This document shows positions 33,477 through 44,670 of a stretch of DNA of 64,000 nucleotides, piece by piece (the stretch's first letter is position 1; each line of letters begins with the position of its first letter). The notes under the pieces are model-generated. The model saw nothing but the letters and a program-made list of their open reading frames with translations. It made no database searches and was not told where the DNA came from. Origin of the DNA: Acephala macrosclerotiorum. Lineage: Eukaryota > Ascomycota > Leotiomycetes > Helotiales > Mollisiaceae. The position numbers and the translations under genes are program-made. The stretch covers positions 1 through 64,000 of the forward strand of contig MU119488.1 in the NCBI GenBank assembly GCA_014904845.1, in the 5' to 3' direction.

Positions 33477-33696
33477 CAGCGAGGGACAATAAGTAGGGGC
33501 CCAAGTGGCATTTTACGCTAAAACTCATCGTGTTAACTTTAAGATACTTTCTTTAGCGATAAAATAACTAGAATCGCCTTCTTCGGGGCTTTCTAGCGAT
33601 ATAATTTATAAATGCACGCCCACTGTGGTTAAAGTTTCGCACCTCCTCGGGCGCAAAATGGCACTTGGACCCTTACTTATTGTCAAGCAAGCACTG
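33477..33696. mobile_element. Second MITE-like element, 220 bp, TA-flanked
   Basis: The inverted arms are 33477-33518 and about 33655-33696: CAG at both tips, then ACAATAAGTA, a G/C-rich step, CCAAGTG and CATTTT. TA lies at both outer edges (33475-33476, 33697-33698) inside a CAGTA/TACTG context. The arms differ by several changes and a small length difference near the tip. The inner arm 'CATTTTAC.C.AAAA' is also present in the 453-bp element 155 bp to the left, so the two may be related families. Confidence 0.75.
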
Positions 33697-33980
33697 TACT
33701 GCTAACATACCCCCTAACGGGCAAACAAAGTTTCGTGACAATCAAGGTTGGAGCAAAGCCTGCTACATCAAGTCAATCGCGTGATGTAGTGAGAAAGTGG
33801 CATGATCCAAAATGTTAGAAACTAGAAAGGTGAGTCACGGCAAGGTAAAAATCTTTGGCAGTAAAGTCACGGAAAATGCTAAATTTTAGTCATCGTAAAC
33901 AATTAATTACAACCTCATGTTTTCACTTCCAACTCCAATCCATCCGTTCCGCCATGTTCCTATCCATAATTGACCCGAAT

Positions 33981-34557
33981 TTACATGTTGGCAACGAGAG
34001 CAGCACCCCCGAAGAGAGCACCGAGACCAATAGCACCAGTTGGGTATGCAGCACCGCCAGTGGATGAGGAGGAAGCTGCGCTGGCGGCAGACGAGGAAGC
34101 TCCAGAGCTGAGTGATGAAGCTCGGGACGAGACCGAAGAAGAGAGGGAGGATTCGCGGGATGAGATTGAGGAGCTCAACGAGGAAGCTCTCGACGAGGCC
34201 GAAGAGCCAGTGCCGGTGATCTGCGATGAGGCTGCAGAGCTGAGGGATGAAGCTGCAGATGAAGCTGCAGATGAGAGGCTGGAAGCTGCAGATGAAACTG
34301 CAGATGAGAGGCTGGAAGCTCCAGATGAAGCTGCCGATGTGATGCTGGCAACGCTGGATGATGCTTCAGATGCAACTGAGGAAGCTCCACTAGTTGCTGT
34401 TGAGAGAGCACCACTAGCGGATGAGGTGATAGATGAGATAACACTGCCTTGGCCCTAATATATTGTTAGTAAAGATTTAAAAAGGGCTCGACGGAAGGTG
34501 AAAACATACAGCAACGGTGGAGGCGAGAGCCAGGACGACCACGTTCTTGAATTGCAT
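33981..34557 (-). CDS. Small GPI-anchored Ser/Ala-rich cell-wall-type protein
   Basis: Exons 34557-34510 and 34454-33981 (intron 55 bp) give 173 residues. The first exon encodes the signal peptide MQFKNVVVLALASTVA. The body is almost only Ser, Ala, Gly and Thr in degenerate 'SSLSSAASSAA' repeats, ideal for O-mannosylation. The C-terminus GGAAYPTGAIGLGALFGGAA plus LVANM is a small-residue cleavage region followed by a hydrophobic tail, typical of GPI attachment. The repeat DNA (about 34200-34340) is itself tandemly repetitive, based on GAAGCTGCAGATGA-like units on the plus strand. Probably a structural or surface protein; no enzyme domain. A D/E-rich frame on the plus strand is its antisense shadow. 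Confidence 0.75.
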
Positions 34558-35978
34558 TTTTGATGGTTTTGGTGAAGGTACTTTTTGGGGTATGTAAGAT
34601 GGACTTTCGTTTGGAGGTTCTGCGTTGATGGGAGGAGAAAGATAAGCAAGGAAATTCCAAATTTATAGGTTCTGCTTGCGGTCCAAGCAAAACAACAGTC
34701 TAGAGAATTCTAGCCTTGATTCCAGACAGTGCCAATCAACATACGTCACAACGTGGTCTGTGAGTGGCTATACCATTGGAAGTTTCCGATTTAATGGCTC
34801 AATCGACGAATGAAATTATTCGAAGCTCCACTTGCCCAGACTTCAAGGGCCTCCCAGGGCATGAGGAGCCGCACCGATCCGTCAGCGCCACTGGCAAGAG
34901 CTGTTGCACATGTTTATTTCAATAACGTCTGCCGAATCAGAAGCTCTTTACCATAAAAATAGGGATGGCTTAGCTAGGATTGTGTCAGAACGGGTGTTGC
35001 TGAGCGGTTTCGACTCGTGAGACGAATAAGAGGTCGTTGTGATAGCTTCGATTCAGGTCTTCGCAACAACCAGTTAGTACCGATTCGTAATAGCGCTGAG
35101 AGGGGCCGGGGATTCCGAAACAAGCGATTTTCTGGAGTGCAGCAAGCTTGTTGGCAAGCGGGTCAGTGGCCAGAATTGCCATAGGCAGCGAGATCCGATA
35201 GCATAACGAGTTATGCCAAGAGAGAAGAACAGCTGTTGAATGTTATTGATTTATGCATCGGATTCTGGGCCCAAAACCAGGCTTCACATCGCCGATTCGA
35301 GACTCGCAAAGACTATTCCAGCTCCTGGATCACTACACTGCCAGGTTCTAGAGTAAGCAAGACCACGTAGCATCGTGGCTTTGCTCTTGTAACATCAGCC
35401 ACATCTCAAGGCGTGAAGTATTCGAGGGAAAACGGCTTCAATTTCAGCACTAAATGGCTCAAAGGCCAATGAGCAGATCTCCTTACGAAATAGATCGCCG
35501 CTAGGGTAAATCCCGACGTCCCCATACTTGGCCACGTTTAGCGCTCTCCGACTTGATGTTTGTCCGCGCTAATATTCTTGCATCCTTGCCTCCAAGCACA
35601 TCATTCGTTATCATCATGGTTGCATAAAATAAATAGTGAACGGCCATAATTGCCACCGCATCCACCGGAGCTGGCCAGTTATGCTGCTGTGATGGTCTGC
35701 GCTGTCATTGATCCCCCTTTACCAGTTGTGTAGGTGAGGCTGAAGAAGTTTCAGCATTGAGAGAGACGAAGGATTGCCCCTGTAAGCCCTGCATTCCTCT
35801 TGCTCCCTCGCACAGTGCGAGCCTCGCCCTGGCTGGGTGTTCTCGTAAACAACGCTCTTCAGGGCACAGTGCGCGATTTTACTCGGCAGGAACACGATCA
35901 AGGCTTCAAGCACACCATCGTGGCCTAGGCCTGTCCAATTGCAGCTCGGATTAGAGTTCAAGCCTCCAATTTCTCTAG
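34558..35978. other. Intergenic; one weak minus ORF at 34985-35182
   Basis: The minus frame 35182-34985 encodes 65 residues ('MAILATDPLANKLAALQKIA', 'GIPGPSQRYYESVLTGCCED') with plausible composition, but I cannot place it in a family and no upstream exon was found. The rest holds no gene. The right end is the 3' flank of SIN1. Confidence 0.3.
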
Positions 35979-38520
35979 TCACACGTTGTGGTAAGGGGAG
36001 ATGCCTTTCTTGATCTCGAATACGATCTCTGCAGCCTCGTCGGCGCTCTTTGCCTCAAAGTCGTAGCGTTTGGTTTCGGTGGTCTTGTATATCACAATCT
36101 ATGCGAATGATTAGCCGCGGTCGAATTACGATACGTTGTTGACAAACCTTGAAGTTTGTGGGATGCCTTCTAGTTACTTTGCATCCCACAACTTTGCTGA
36201 AATGTACTGTTGTGGTTTTACCTTGACCCTCGAACATTGTCTTCCCCGTGGAGGCTGGCATGATGTGGAGATACTCGCCATCAATCGCCAGGACTCTTTC
36301 GTTCAAGCCAACGAATCTCATTGGTTGCTTTCGCCAGACAGTATACTTCCTGTAGTTGGCACTTCCAAGCTCGTCTTGCTTAATCGCCTCTTGTGCAAGA
36401 GGGTGTGTCCCGAGCATTGGTCCCTTTCTAATCTTCTTAGCATCGGGTCTTTCTGCCATAAGTGGTATCTTTGGGGAACTGCTGCTTGGAGAACCAGACA
36501 TTGTCAGAGGACCATCTGTAGCAAATCTTCGACGGTATAGATCCAATTCTGTGGAATTGCCAATGGACTCGACAGTACGGTCCAGAAGTACTACGGTACC
36601 GGATCCAGTCATCTTTAGAACGTGGTTGGCTTTGTCTAATTGTCTTTTCTTGCAGACAATGTCTAGGACATCAGCCAAGTATGTGTCGGTGGTAACATCC
36701 AATGTGATCATTTGCCCTGGAGCTGCGTCGGCAGAATGAATGTGAATTCGCAGAAACTTCTTAACACCGTTCCTTGCATTCGTTTGCGCAGTAGTAGTTC
36801 CAATTGTCGGTGCATCTGCAAGAGTCGAGTTCTGTCGCAGGGCGGACATTGTTGTCAAAAGAGGATTCTGACGAGGCTGCTCAGCATGCAAGGTGGATGA
36901 TGGCATGGGTGTGCTTTTTGGGGTCATATCGTCATCAATCGTTGCAGAAGCAACAGCTTCTTGCTTGAAATGAGGAGTGACGGTTTGATTCTGCTCGAAC
37001 TGCTCATCCGTAGCTTCCACAAGTGCAAATTCATCATATGGTTTCGAGTTTGATCTGGACCTTGCTGCCCGGTTGTTGGCTGTGGTGAATGCTGAGACTG
37101 GTTTGTTACGCTCTAGCGCTGGGAAGTCATAGTCCACTTCCTCATCTTCAACCATACGTAGCACCCATCGATTTACATTGAGCTTCTCGGGTGGGATGCC
37201 AGGTTCGAACTTCTCTTCTGTGTACCGCCAAAGACTCAATCCAACGAGGTCAGCCACTGTAACCGCTCGGTCATTTGCCTCGTTTTCGTGGACACTTCTT
37301 CGGATTAATACCTCGAAGGGTTTCGTCGTTGAAGTCGCAAATGGCGCCCATATTCGTAGGTTTAGGGGATTTGGATCTCCTTGTCCTGATAGCGATGCAA
37401 ATGATTCAAAAGGCATTGCTGCCTTTGTTCGCTTAGCTTTGATTGCAGCGGAAAGGAGGCTCTTTGGTTGTATCGTGCTAATGGGGCGAGGAGGTGGGAG
37501 CGCTTGTAGGACTGGAGGAGCTGGCTTGGATTTCTTCGCCGGAGACCGTTGCAGATCCCGAGGCAAGGTGCCTACAACATGGCTGGTAGGCGATGCATTC
37601 ACAGTACCATCCACACCATCAAGCATGGAGGCTGAGTCGAGGCTGCCCACGAAGTCAGAGTCCATATCTGATACAGAACCATCAGAGTCCTCTTCTTCCT
37701 CCTCGAGTAAGTCACTTTGCTGCCTCTTGACCCCAACATTAGGGTCTGAGGTATGTCTGAGCAGTGCCTTACTAGCCTTTGCAGCATTTCTGGCAGCCTC
37801 CCGTTGCCTTTGGAAAGCAGACGCATCGAACTCATTCTCCGAGGACATCTCGCTGCTGGTCACAGTATCTCTCCTAGCCCGTTCCTTGACAGCCTCCAAT
37901 GCCGACTGAGAGCCTCGCCTTGTCTGTCCGCCTGGGGTCCGTGACGGAGATGTCACTGTTGATGACTGGCGAAGATTCGAGCCACGGATGGGGCTTGAGC
38001 CTGAGCGATTTCGAATGGGCATCTTTGAGAACTTGATCTGCTGTGCCGCTCTCTGGTCACCATCATCATCACTCTCATCGCTGAGGTCACTGCTGTCCTC
38101 TTCTTCCATTTGCTCCCTACGTCGGCGTCTCTTGGTTGCTATGCCAGGTCCAATAGTGTCTCCGGCTGCACCTCCAGTAACCATACCACCCTCGTCAAGT
38201 TCATCCTCAATCCCATTGGGTGCCAGGCCAGCTGATCTAGGAGGAGCTTGGAAGTATTCTGAAGCGATGGCGGTAGGTATGGGTGGGGAATGAGTTCGTT
38301 TGATATTCGCAGGATTTGGTCGCCAACCAGCAGCTTTAAATCCGGCAGTATTTAGGAAGCCATCATTTATTGTGATCAGACGCTCACCAACGCCATCTGA
38401 TATTGTGTCGAGATAATTTGTTCGCAGTTGGTAAGATACCAGACTACATCCGTAAGTCAGTAGTCGGACTTGATGTAGGTTTTCGATGGGAACTCACTCT
38501 TCAACTTGGAGGACCGACAT
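35979..38520 (-). CDS. TORC2 subunit SIN1/AVO1 (CRIM and PH domains)
   Basis: Exons 38520-38498, 38443-36148 and 36098-35979 give 812 residues. The 23-nt first exon supplies MSVLQVED, joining to 'LVSYQLRTNYLD', the conserved fungal Sin1 N-terminus, then GVGERLIT. A long Ser/acidic middle region follows. The CRIM domain contains 'NVNRWVLRMVEDEEVDYDFP' and 'ALERNKPVSAF'. A ubiquitin/Ras-binding-like segment (LRIHIHSADAAPGQMITLDV) follows, then a C-terminal PH domain (YRKYTVWRKQPMRFVGLNER, VVGCKVTRRHPTNFK, spliced to IVIYKTTETKRYDFEAKSAD). SIN1 recruits substrates such as AGC kinases to TOR complex 2 at the plasma membrane. It is divergent from the PRCC-like gene. Confidence 0.9.
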
Positions 38521-38804
38521 ATTGGACGCTCAGCATGTGCCAGACACCCTGTGACTCATGTACATTTGCGGTCGTGATTTCGTGTCAGAGCTTCGACAAC
38601 TGCAAATTGGTGTTGTTTGTTCGTTTGCTCGTTTGTTCGACGAGATCGAACGCGAACGTCAACGTTCAGCCTCGCGATGAAGCTGGGGTACGCACTAGCG
38701 TGGATTTTAGCGTCCAGGGAAATTTATCTCAGCCTTCTTCAATGTTGGCTTGGCCGTCCAGCATCAACACCACCAAACACCGAAACTTGAATCAAGGACT
38801 CAAC
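38521..38804. promoter_or_regulatory. Bidirectional promoter SIN1 / PRCC-like
   Basis: 284 bp separate the two ATGs. A plus frame is open across it from 38403, but only from a non-ATG codon and it would run antisense through SIN1 exon 1, so it is not counted as coding. Confidence 0.45.
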
Positions 38805-39983
38805 ATGGGACTCGTTGATTATTCAGACTCCGATGCCTCGGAATCTGAGCAGGCTCCAACTACTAAACCATTCGCAAATTCATCGAAACCAGCCTTTCAA
38901 AAAGTCGTCGACCGATCGAATCCAGGCAAAATTCGAGTGTCTTTGCCACAAGCTATGTTAGAGGAGAAGCAAGGCGATGAACCACCTGCTAAACGAGCAA
39001 AGACTGGAGGGGGAGCTTTTAGTGGCTTCAACTCATTCTTGCCCGCTCCGAAACGCGCGGCACGGACAAATGATGCAACATCTTCAGGCAATACGAAGAA
39101 GGTCGGATTGGGATCAGGCGTGAATCTGAAGACAGGTGCTGCGCCTGGATTTAGCCGGGAGCCAGAATCAGAGAGAGAATATAGGGAAGAAGAGAAACTA
39201 GCGCAGACGTCTGAGTTGGGAGGATCTGGATTAACTCTGCCGCCACCAAAGACTGCCTCCCACAATGACCAGGAGCCAGCTGATGAGGTCAAACTGATTG
39301 GCAAACCATTGATGTTTAAGCCTCTTTCTGTGTCGAGAAAGCTGGTGAAGAAAAAAAAACAGATTGCCGTGCCAAACGCTACGAAAGCAATTGCGCCATC
39401 GATTCCAAGTACACCAGAAGCGAAGGCAGAACCATCTGCAAAGCGACCAAAGGTGTCTTTATTTTCTATGTCGGCAGAATCGGAGAAGTACCCAGTGTCT
39501 ACATCGAACGGAGAGTACAAATCCATGATATATGAACCAAGTACTGGGAATGAAGGGGACGAGGCCGAAGAAAACTCCCTAAATATCCAGCCATCGTATG
39601 AGGATAATACGCCAAATACCAGCCGCACGGCTCCACCCGCAGTTCCTACTCCACCTGTATCTCAATCCCTTGACGATATCGCTGGAGATCTGAACCTTAC
39701 GGAATCACAGAAACGGCAACTTTTTGGCCGCCAGAAGGGAGGAAGGGTGCAGTCTGCTACGAAAGTCATCAATTTCAACACAGACCAGGAATATCTACAT
39801 AATGAAGAGCTCCGAGCTGCTGGTGAACAAGTTGTGCACAACCCTGTCAGATCAATTGCTCCTGGCAAGCATAGCTTGAAGCAACTTGTCAACGCGGCTC
39901 AGAGCCAGAAGGATGCTTTGGAAGAGAGCTTTGCGAAGGGGAAGAGCAACAGGGCGGAGGCAAGCAGCAGATATGGATGGTAG
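38805..39983 (+). CDS. PRCC-domain protein (mitotic checkpoint/splicing-associated)
   Basis: Single exon of 392 residues starting MGLVDYSDSDASESE, the acidic start typical of the family. A Pro/Lys-rich low-complexity middle follows with 'AFSGFNSFLPAPKR' and several basic clusters. The conserved C-terminal PRCC region includes 'LTESQKRQLFGRQKG', 'VINFNTDQEYLHNEELRAAG' and 'HSLKQLVNAAQSQKDALEES', ending in RYGW. In animals PRCC is a nuclear protein linked to splicing factors and MAD2B; the fungal role is inferred only from the domain. Confidence 0.85.
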   Translation: MGLVDYSDSDASESEQAPTTKPFANSSKPAFQKVVDRSNPGKIRVSLPQAMLEEKQGDEPPAKRAKTGGGAFSGFNSFLPAPKRAARTNDATSSGNTKKVGLGSGVNLKTGAAPGFSREPESEREYREEEKLAQTSELGGSGLTLPPPKTASHNDQEPADEVKLIGKPLMFKPLSVSRKLVKKKKQIAVPNATKAIAPSIPSTPEAKAEPSAKRPKVSLFSMSAESEKYPVSTSNGEYKSMIYEPSTGNEGDEAEENSLNIQPSYEDNTPNTSRTAPPAVPTPPVSQSLDDIAGDLNLTESQKRQLFGRQKGGRVQSATKVINFNTDQEYLHNEELRAAGEQVVHNPVRSIAPGKHSLKQLVNAAQSQKDALEESFAKGKSNRAEASSRYGW

Positions 39984-40659
39984 ATTACAAGGCCGAGGTC
40001 TTGTTTATGTCTATTTGCAGAATGATACCCTTGCACACAGGTCAACAACCACGTATTGCATGTTCCTTGAATTCTTGCAAGTTTGTTCGGCAACACAACA
40101 CCTCGAGTCATCGATGATCAGCAAGCGTTGGGTCTTTGTCATCTACAGGCGGTCTTTACAAACTGCAATAACACTCAGTACTCTCTCTGTTGATGTCTAT
40201 TTTATCAAGGCAAAGTCTATCCCAAAGTTTCACTATTGAAACCTACACCTGTATAAGAAAACATGAAATGAGCATTTGCACTGTTCAAGGCTCGTGAGCT
40301 TCTTCTGTATCCTGTTCGACCAGAAACACAAGCTCCGAGAAATAATCTGTTCGGCATCCAAAGTACCTTCTCCACTCACAACTATCTCTTGCATTTTCAT
40401 TCTTCATTTTCATTCTTCATTTTCATAGGACACCCACAGCTGTTGAAGTGGGCCCACTTTCTGCTGGTTTGACTCACGTGACACTTTATGCCACGAGATT
40501 ATCACATGGTGTTTGCCAGTGAATGCGCCTGACCATCGGAGCCTGAGCACTATTTAGACCAATGCTGTGAATTCAAGCTTTTCGATTTTCTTGGAATCCA
40601 CATCAAAGTACAAAAGTATCCAATTTTGCCACCCCTCAACTCAACCACCAATATCAAAT
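39984..40659. other. Intergenic
   Basis: No gene supported. A short direct repeat of CATTTTCATTCTT occurs at about 40392-40428. Confidence 0.45.
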
Positions 40660-41456
40660 ATGGCAACATACGAGTTCCTACCCGACGCCTTCGACATACC
40701 AGTCGATTACAACAGTCCCCTGAATCCTACTCGAGCACTCGCGATCCACCTTCCTGCTCCCCTGAAGACACATCATCCATCTCAAATTCAAGACCTCACA
40801 CCTCGCCTTCCCCAACTCTTCTCCTGGAACCTAGGAATCACCGACGAAAACCTCCTCTCCGCCCACAAAGCCAGCATCGTCCACCCCCATCCCCAAGTCC
40901 GATACACCCTCGAGACACAAAACCTTCTTGGAACCCACCTAGCTATCCTAGATGTAGAGGGTAATGAGATCGCGTGGTGGAAACGCCCTGTTCTGTGCTT
41001 CTTCACGGGTAGTGGAAAGACGGAAATTGAGTTTCTCGGAGAAGACAAGAAATTGGAGATCAAGAAGGTGACGGAGTCGAAGGGGAAGGAGAAGGCGGGT
41101 TATACTCATGTTCGTCGTGAGAATGGTTTTCATCACCATCATCGGCATGCGGAGCGGTTTGTGAAGGATGGGACGACATATTTTTGGGAGGCGGAGCCTG
41201 AAGCTGAGCATCAGTTGGCGTTATTGAAGGCGAGTTATCCCTTAATCCACAATCTTGCGATCTTCGAATCGCTGACAATGTTCCATAGGTCTTTGGAGAT
41301 GATAGGGACGGTATCATGAAGAAGGAAGTGGCTAGGTATGCCCAAAGAAGCGCGCACGAGAGAGAAGGGTTGTTGGTGTTGGACGGAAGAGAAGTCGACG
41401 AACTGCTAGTGGTGTTGACATTGTGTGCTATGCTTGAAGCAAAGGATAAGATCTGA
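40660..41456 (+). CDS. Uncharacterised fungal protein with a GC-AG intron
   Basis: Exon 1 (40660-41229) starts MATYEFLPDAFDIPVDYNSP and continues with 'WNLGITDENLLSAHKASIVH', 'LGTHLAILDVEGNEIAWWKR' and a His-rich HHHHRH near residue 164. Reading straight on gives an abrupt ending at 41319. A GCGAGT...ATAG intron (41230-41288, 59 bp) keeps phase and adds 'VFGDDRDGIMKKEVARYAQR' plus 'EGLLVLDGREVDELLVVLTL' and 'CAMLEAKDKI', a far more protein-like end, for 245 residues. I do not know its function. The beta-rich core followed by a C-terminal helix is faintly reminiscent of Tubby/scramblase-like folds, but this is only an impression. Confidence 0.7.
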
Positions 41457-42574
41457 AGAAGGCATGGAGTAGATCTTAACCATCAGGGCGTACTTGGGAG
41501 GAACATCGACGAGAGTAGTATCTTCATCTAGTGATGTCACTTGCATTCCAGGACATTGCTAGAGACTGAGCGTTGGATTTGGGAAACGCGATTGCTGGAC
41601 AACGATTTAAGCTTAATGAAAAGAAATGAGAAAAAAAGCAATCAACTTCTGACCATGTCCGCCTTCAGCTAAATACGGTCACTTTTCTTGTTGTAGGATC
41701 CTTTACATGTCCCAGCCAGCTTGCAAACTATATAGAGACAGAAATGTAACAATTGCTGGGAAACGCTAGAAATGCCAGAGAATCGAGATAACCTTAGTGG
41801 CATGCTTTGCTGTGCTGGGCAGAAGGACGGATATATTGTAAGAGATTCGACACCAATCCCCAATGTCCCCAACAGCTTGAGTTTCCAATATCGGATGTAT
41901 CTCCGTGGCCCGTCCGATCCCTTCCATTGCGTGCTTTATGCAGCAGCGTAGTAATCCGGACGCGTTGGAGGGGAGAGTACAGGATATATAAAAAGGGTCA
42001 TCGCCCGCTTCCAACAGTCGATGTATTATCTTAGTACACTTGATATCTGCCATGTTGGACGCTGCACTTGGACGCTCGATGCTTGCAATGCCAATCCCCG
42101 ATGATGGCAGGATGGTGACTGTCCGTAGCACCAAACCAGAGTGCTGACAGGGACGGACTTCCCGCGCACGCCTCCTTCCTACAGACAACATATTTTCCGA
42201 TCAACATTCCTTGGCAACACATCATCGCAGGCTTCTTCCCCCGTACAACAACAAAAGACAAGGCAGTATGGAAGTAGATGTACGACGACATGTCGGTGAT
42301 TCTAGGTTGAGGCTGCTATGAGGACGTGGATCTCACTGCCGTCGGGCAGTCTAAGCGTCCGGTGGCGGAAACTTTTCAAAGGACTCGGGACAACTATCTT
42401 TCCTTTCGGTTCAGTTTCGAAATTTGAGGAAAGTCTCTACCGTCAAGCCACGGTTTCCTACACTCCACCATGTCTTAATATTTGCTTAAATATCAAATTC
42501 TCTTCAATTGTCCTTTCTCATTTCAATCATTCTTGATCGCAAAATACCTGACAAGCAGTCGAACAATCGCAGCA
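41457..42574. other. Intergenic with unassigned minus ORF
   Basis: The minus frame 42191-41766 (141 codons) is the longest here. Its second half (MADIKCTKIIHRLLEAGDDP onward) has normal composition but no motif and no neighbouring exon, so I leave it as a possible hypothetical. The right end is the promoter of the MAPEG gene. Confidence 0.3.
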
Positions 42575-43254
42575 ATGGCATCAATCACAATTGACCCAAA
42601 CTACGGGTAAGCTACATCTTCTGAATGTCCATTCTGCTATGGTTTTTTGGCAATGGGACTCGTGCAACGTCTGAAGAAAAAACTCACTGACAATCGTCCT
42701 AGCTATGTCCTCCTCGCAGCAACCTCCACCTTCCTCCTCAACACCATCCATACTTTCAACACGGGCAAATACCGCAAAGCTGCCAAAGTGGACTACCCCG
42801 GCGCATACGCTCCTAGTTCCCGAACGGATAATGAAGCACATCAATTCAACTGTGCGCAAAGAGCACATGCAAACTTCATCGAGAACCAGGTTTCTGCAGT
42901 TGGAGCTCTGTTGTTAGCCGGTCTTAGATTCCCGATTACAAGTGCGGTTATGGGTGCTGGATGGGCTATCTCGAGATACATCTATATGGTTGGATATTCC
43001 CAAGGTGGTCCTGGGGGAAAAGGTAAGCTTACTCTCTTGCAACTTGCTGTTTTATTAGAGAACTTCGTGCCTGTCTGAGTAGCTAAGATGGCACGGAGAT
43101 TTCTGAGACAACTCTCGAGCCTTCGCCCTGTAATTATATTTATTTCGCTAATTAAAAAACAGGAAGATATAGGGGCATATATTTCTGGCTATTCCAATTC
43201 GGTTTGATGGGACTGGCAGGCTTCAATGGTGTTGCGATGGTCATGGGGTGGTAA
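42575..43254 (+). CDS. Microsomal glutathione S-transferase 3-like (MAPEG family)
   Basis: Exons 42575-42606, 42703-43022 and 43163-43254 (introns 96 and 140 bp) give 147 residues. Family signatures are present in order: a first helix 'YVLLAATSTFLLNTIHTF', 'NTGKYRKAAKVDYPGAYAPS', then FNCAQRAHANFIENQ (the FNxxQRAHxNxxE core that binds glutathione), 'WAISRYIYMVGYSQGGPGG', and a last helix from exon 3. Length matches MGST3 of about 150 residues. It acts in ER or outer mitochondrial membrane in glutathione conjugation or peroxide reduction. Confidence 0.9.
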
Positions 43255-44670
43255 CAATAGGTCCCTGTTCCGGTGGGACTTTGATACCGAAGCACAAGGC
43301 AGATCATTACGACAAAACATTATGTCTCGATGTGCTCATCTCGAAATTATTCTACTGTTGTCACTCATATCAATACTATGAAGGGAAAAAAGTTTTCTGT
43401 GATGAAGTTGTGGCACCAGATGCCATTGTTACGATACTGGAACTTTGAGAACTTAGAGCTGTACCTCGGATTTCTAATGAAGCTTAGGGGATACCTTCTA
43501 CTTGATTCCTCGGTCGTTATGCATCTTGATTTCTGGTCCTATTGAATATCCCCGACTTTTTGATACTTTCGCATTTTCCCTTTCCTGAGCACCTGGAGCT
43601 ATTTCTACACACCCCCACCCCCTTTCACATGTCATCAATTCCTAACCCGAGAACGCAGTCAATCCAGAGCTGAAAAGACACCCTTCCTTCGGGGCAAAAG
43701 GCACTCGAAGATTGAAACGATTACCCGTGTACGCCATTACAATAGCGGATGGAGACTGCGTTACTGGACGAAGACACTTACTTTCTGCTGTCATTGTCTA
43801 ATAGTTCTTCTAAAAAAGGATACAGCCAGCTTCACGAAAGGCATTTCTTCTCGGATACCTCACAAACAGGCAGCAAAGGCTTATCATCTTGACAACAAGC
43901 CCAGAGTGATTGACAGCAGGATTGCAAAGTTAACGGCTATAGCTGGGGTCCACCAACTTGTGATTGGTGGCAGTTACATCCGTATTTTTTTTAGCAACTC
44001 TCGAGCTTTGGTCTTGGGCGATTTTGGACACAGCCCATATTCTGGCAGGGAATTTCTTCGGCTTCCGGCTTGCTGATGGAGATTATTGATGGCGTGGGTC
44101 GTTCATATGCGTGGGCTGTGTTGTATGGGCAGGTTGGTAGTAGGTTGGTAGTTGCCAACGAAATTGAGCTCCCTCTAAAGCCAGAGCAAGAAGTTGAAAA
44201 TAGACGAGAATGTCCCGAAGTTTGTGGGATATTGCAAAGTACTTCTTCGTGCATCCAGCATTTTCACTCAGAGTTACTCAATCTCTCAGTCATACGAAGG
44301 CACGGTTCTTGCTAGCAAGTTAGTACATTCTCTGGCTAATATTGTCTTCCCTTTAATATCCTTAAATTTGCTGGACTTCCTATGCTAGTTGATTCTAAGG
44401 TGTCGCGCGTACTTTGACAACCACTAGTGGTCGCTTCCTCTGTATCGACAGCGGCCTAGGTGGAATGGAAGTGCTTCATATGTATGTTTTATTATGCTAC
44501 CTATGTTCGCTCACTGTTGTGCCCTCAACACGTGTCCGGGCTAGATTATAATGTTACCCAAAGAACCTTCTCCAAGTACCCAACAGCCATGCTCTTCTGT
44601 TCGTACATCCAATCCAATCGTAGCATACAGTCGTAATGATGTCGAAGCGAGAGTATATGCCACACTGCTC
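43255..44670. other. Intergenic, no supported gene
   Basis: Short open frames on both strands overlap without motifs. The right part is the 3' flank of POL4. Confidence 0.45.

Noticed and set aside
33970..34458. 162-codon plus-strand frame rich in Glu/Asp/Ala
   Set aside because: It is the exact antisense of the Ser/Ala repeat region of the GPI-anchored gene and has no start context or domain of its own.
37178..37909. 243-codon plus frame opposite SIN1
   Set aside because: A shadow of the Ser-rich SIN1 exon on the other strand, without motif.
38403..38804. N-terminal extension of the PRCC-like frame
   Set aside because: Starts from a non-ATG codon and would run antisense through the first exon of SIN1; the typical acidic PRCC start is at 38805.
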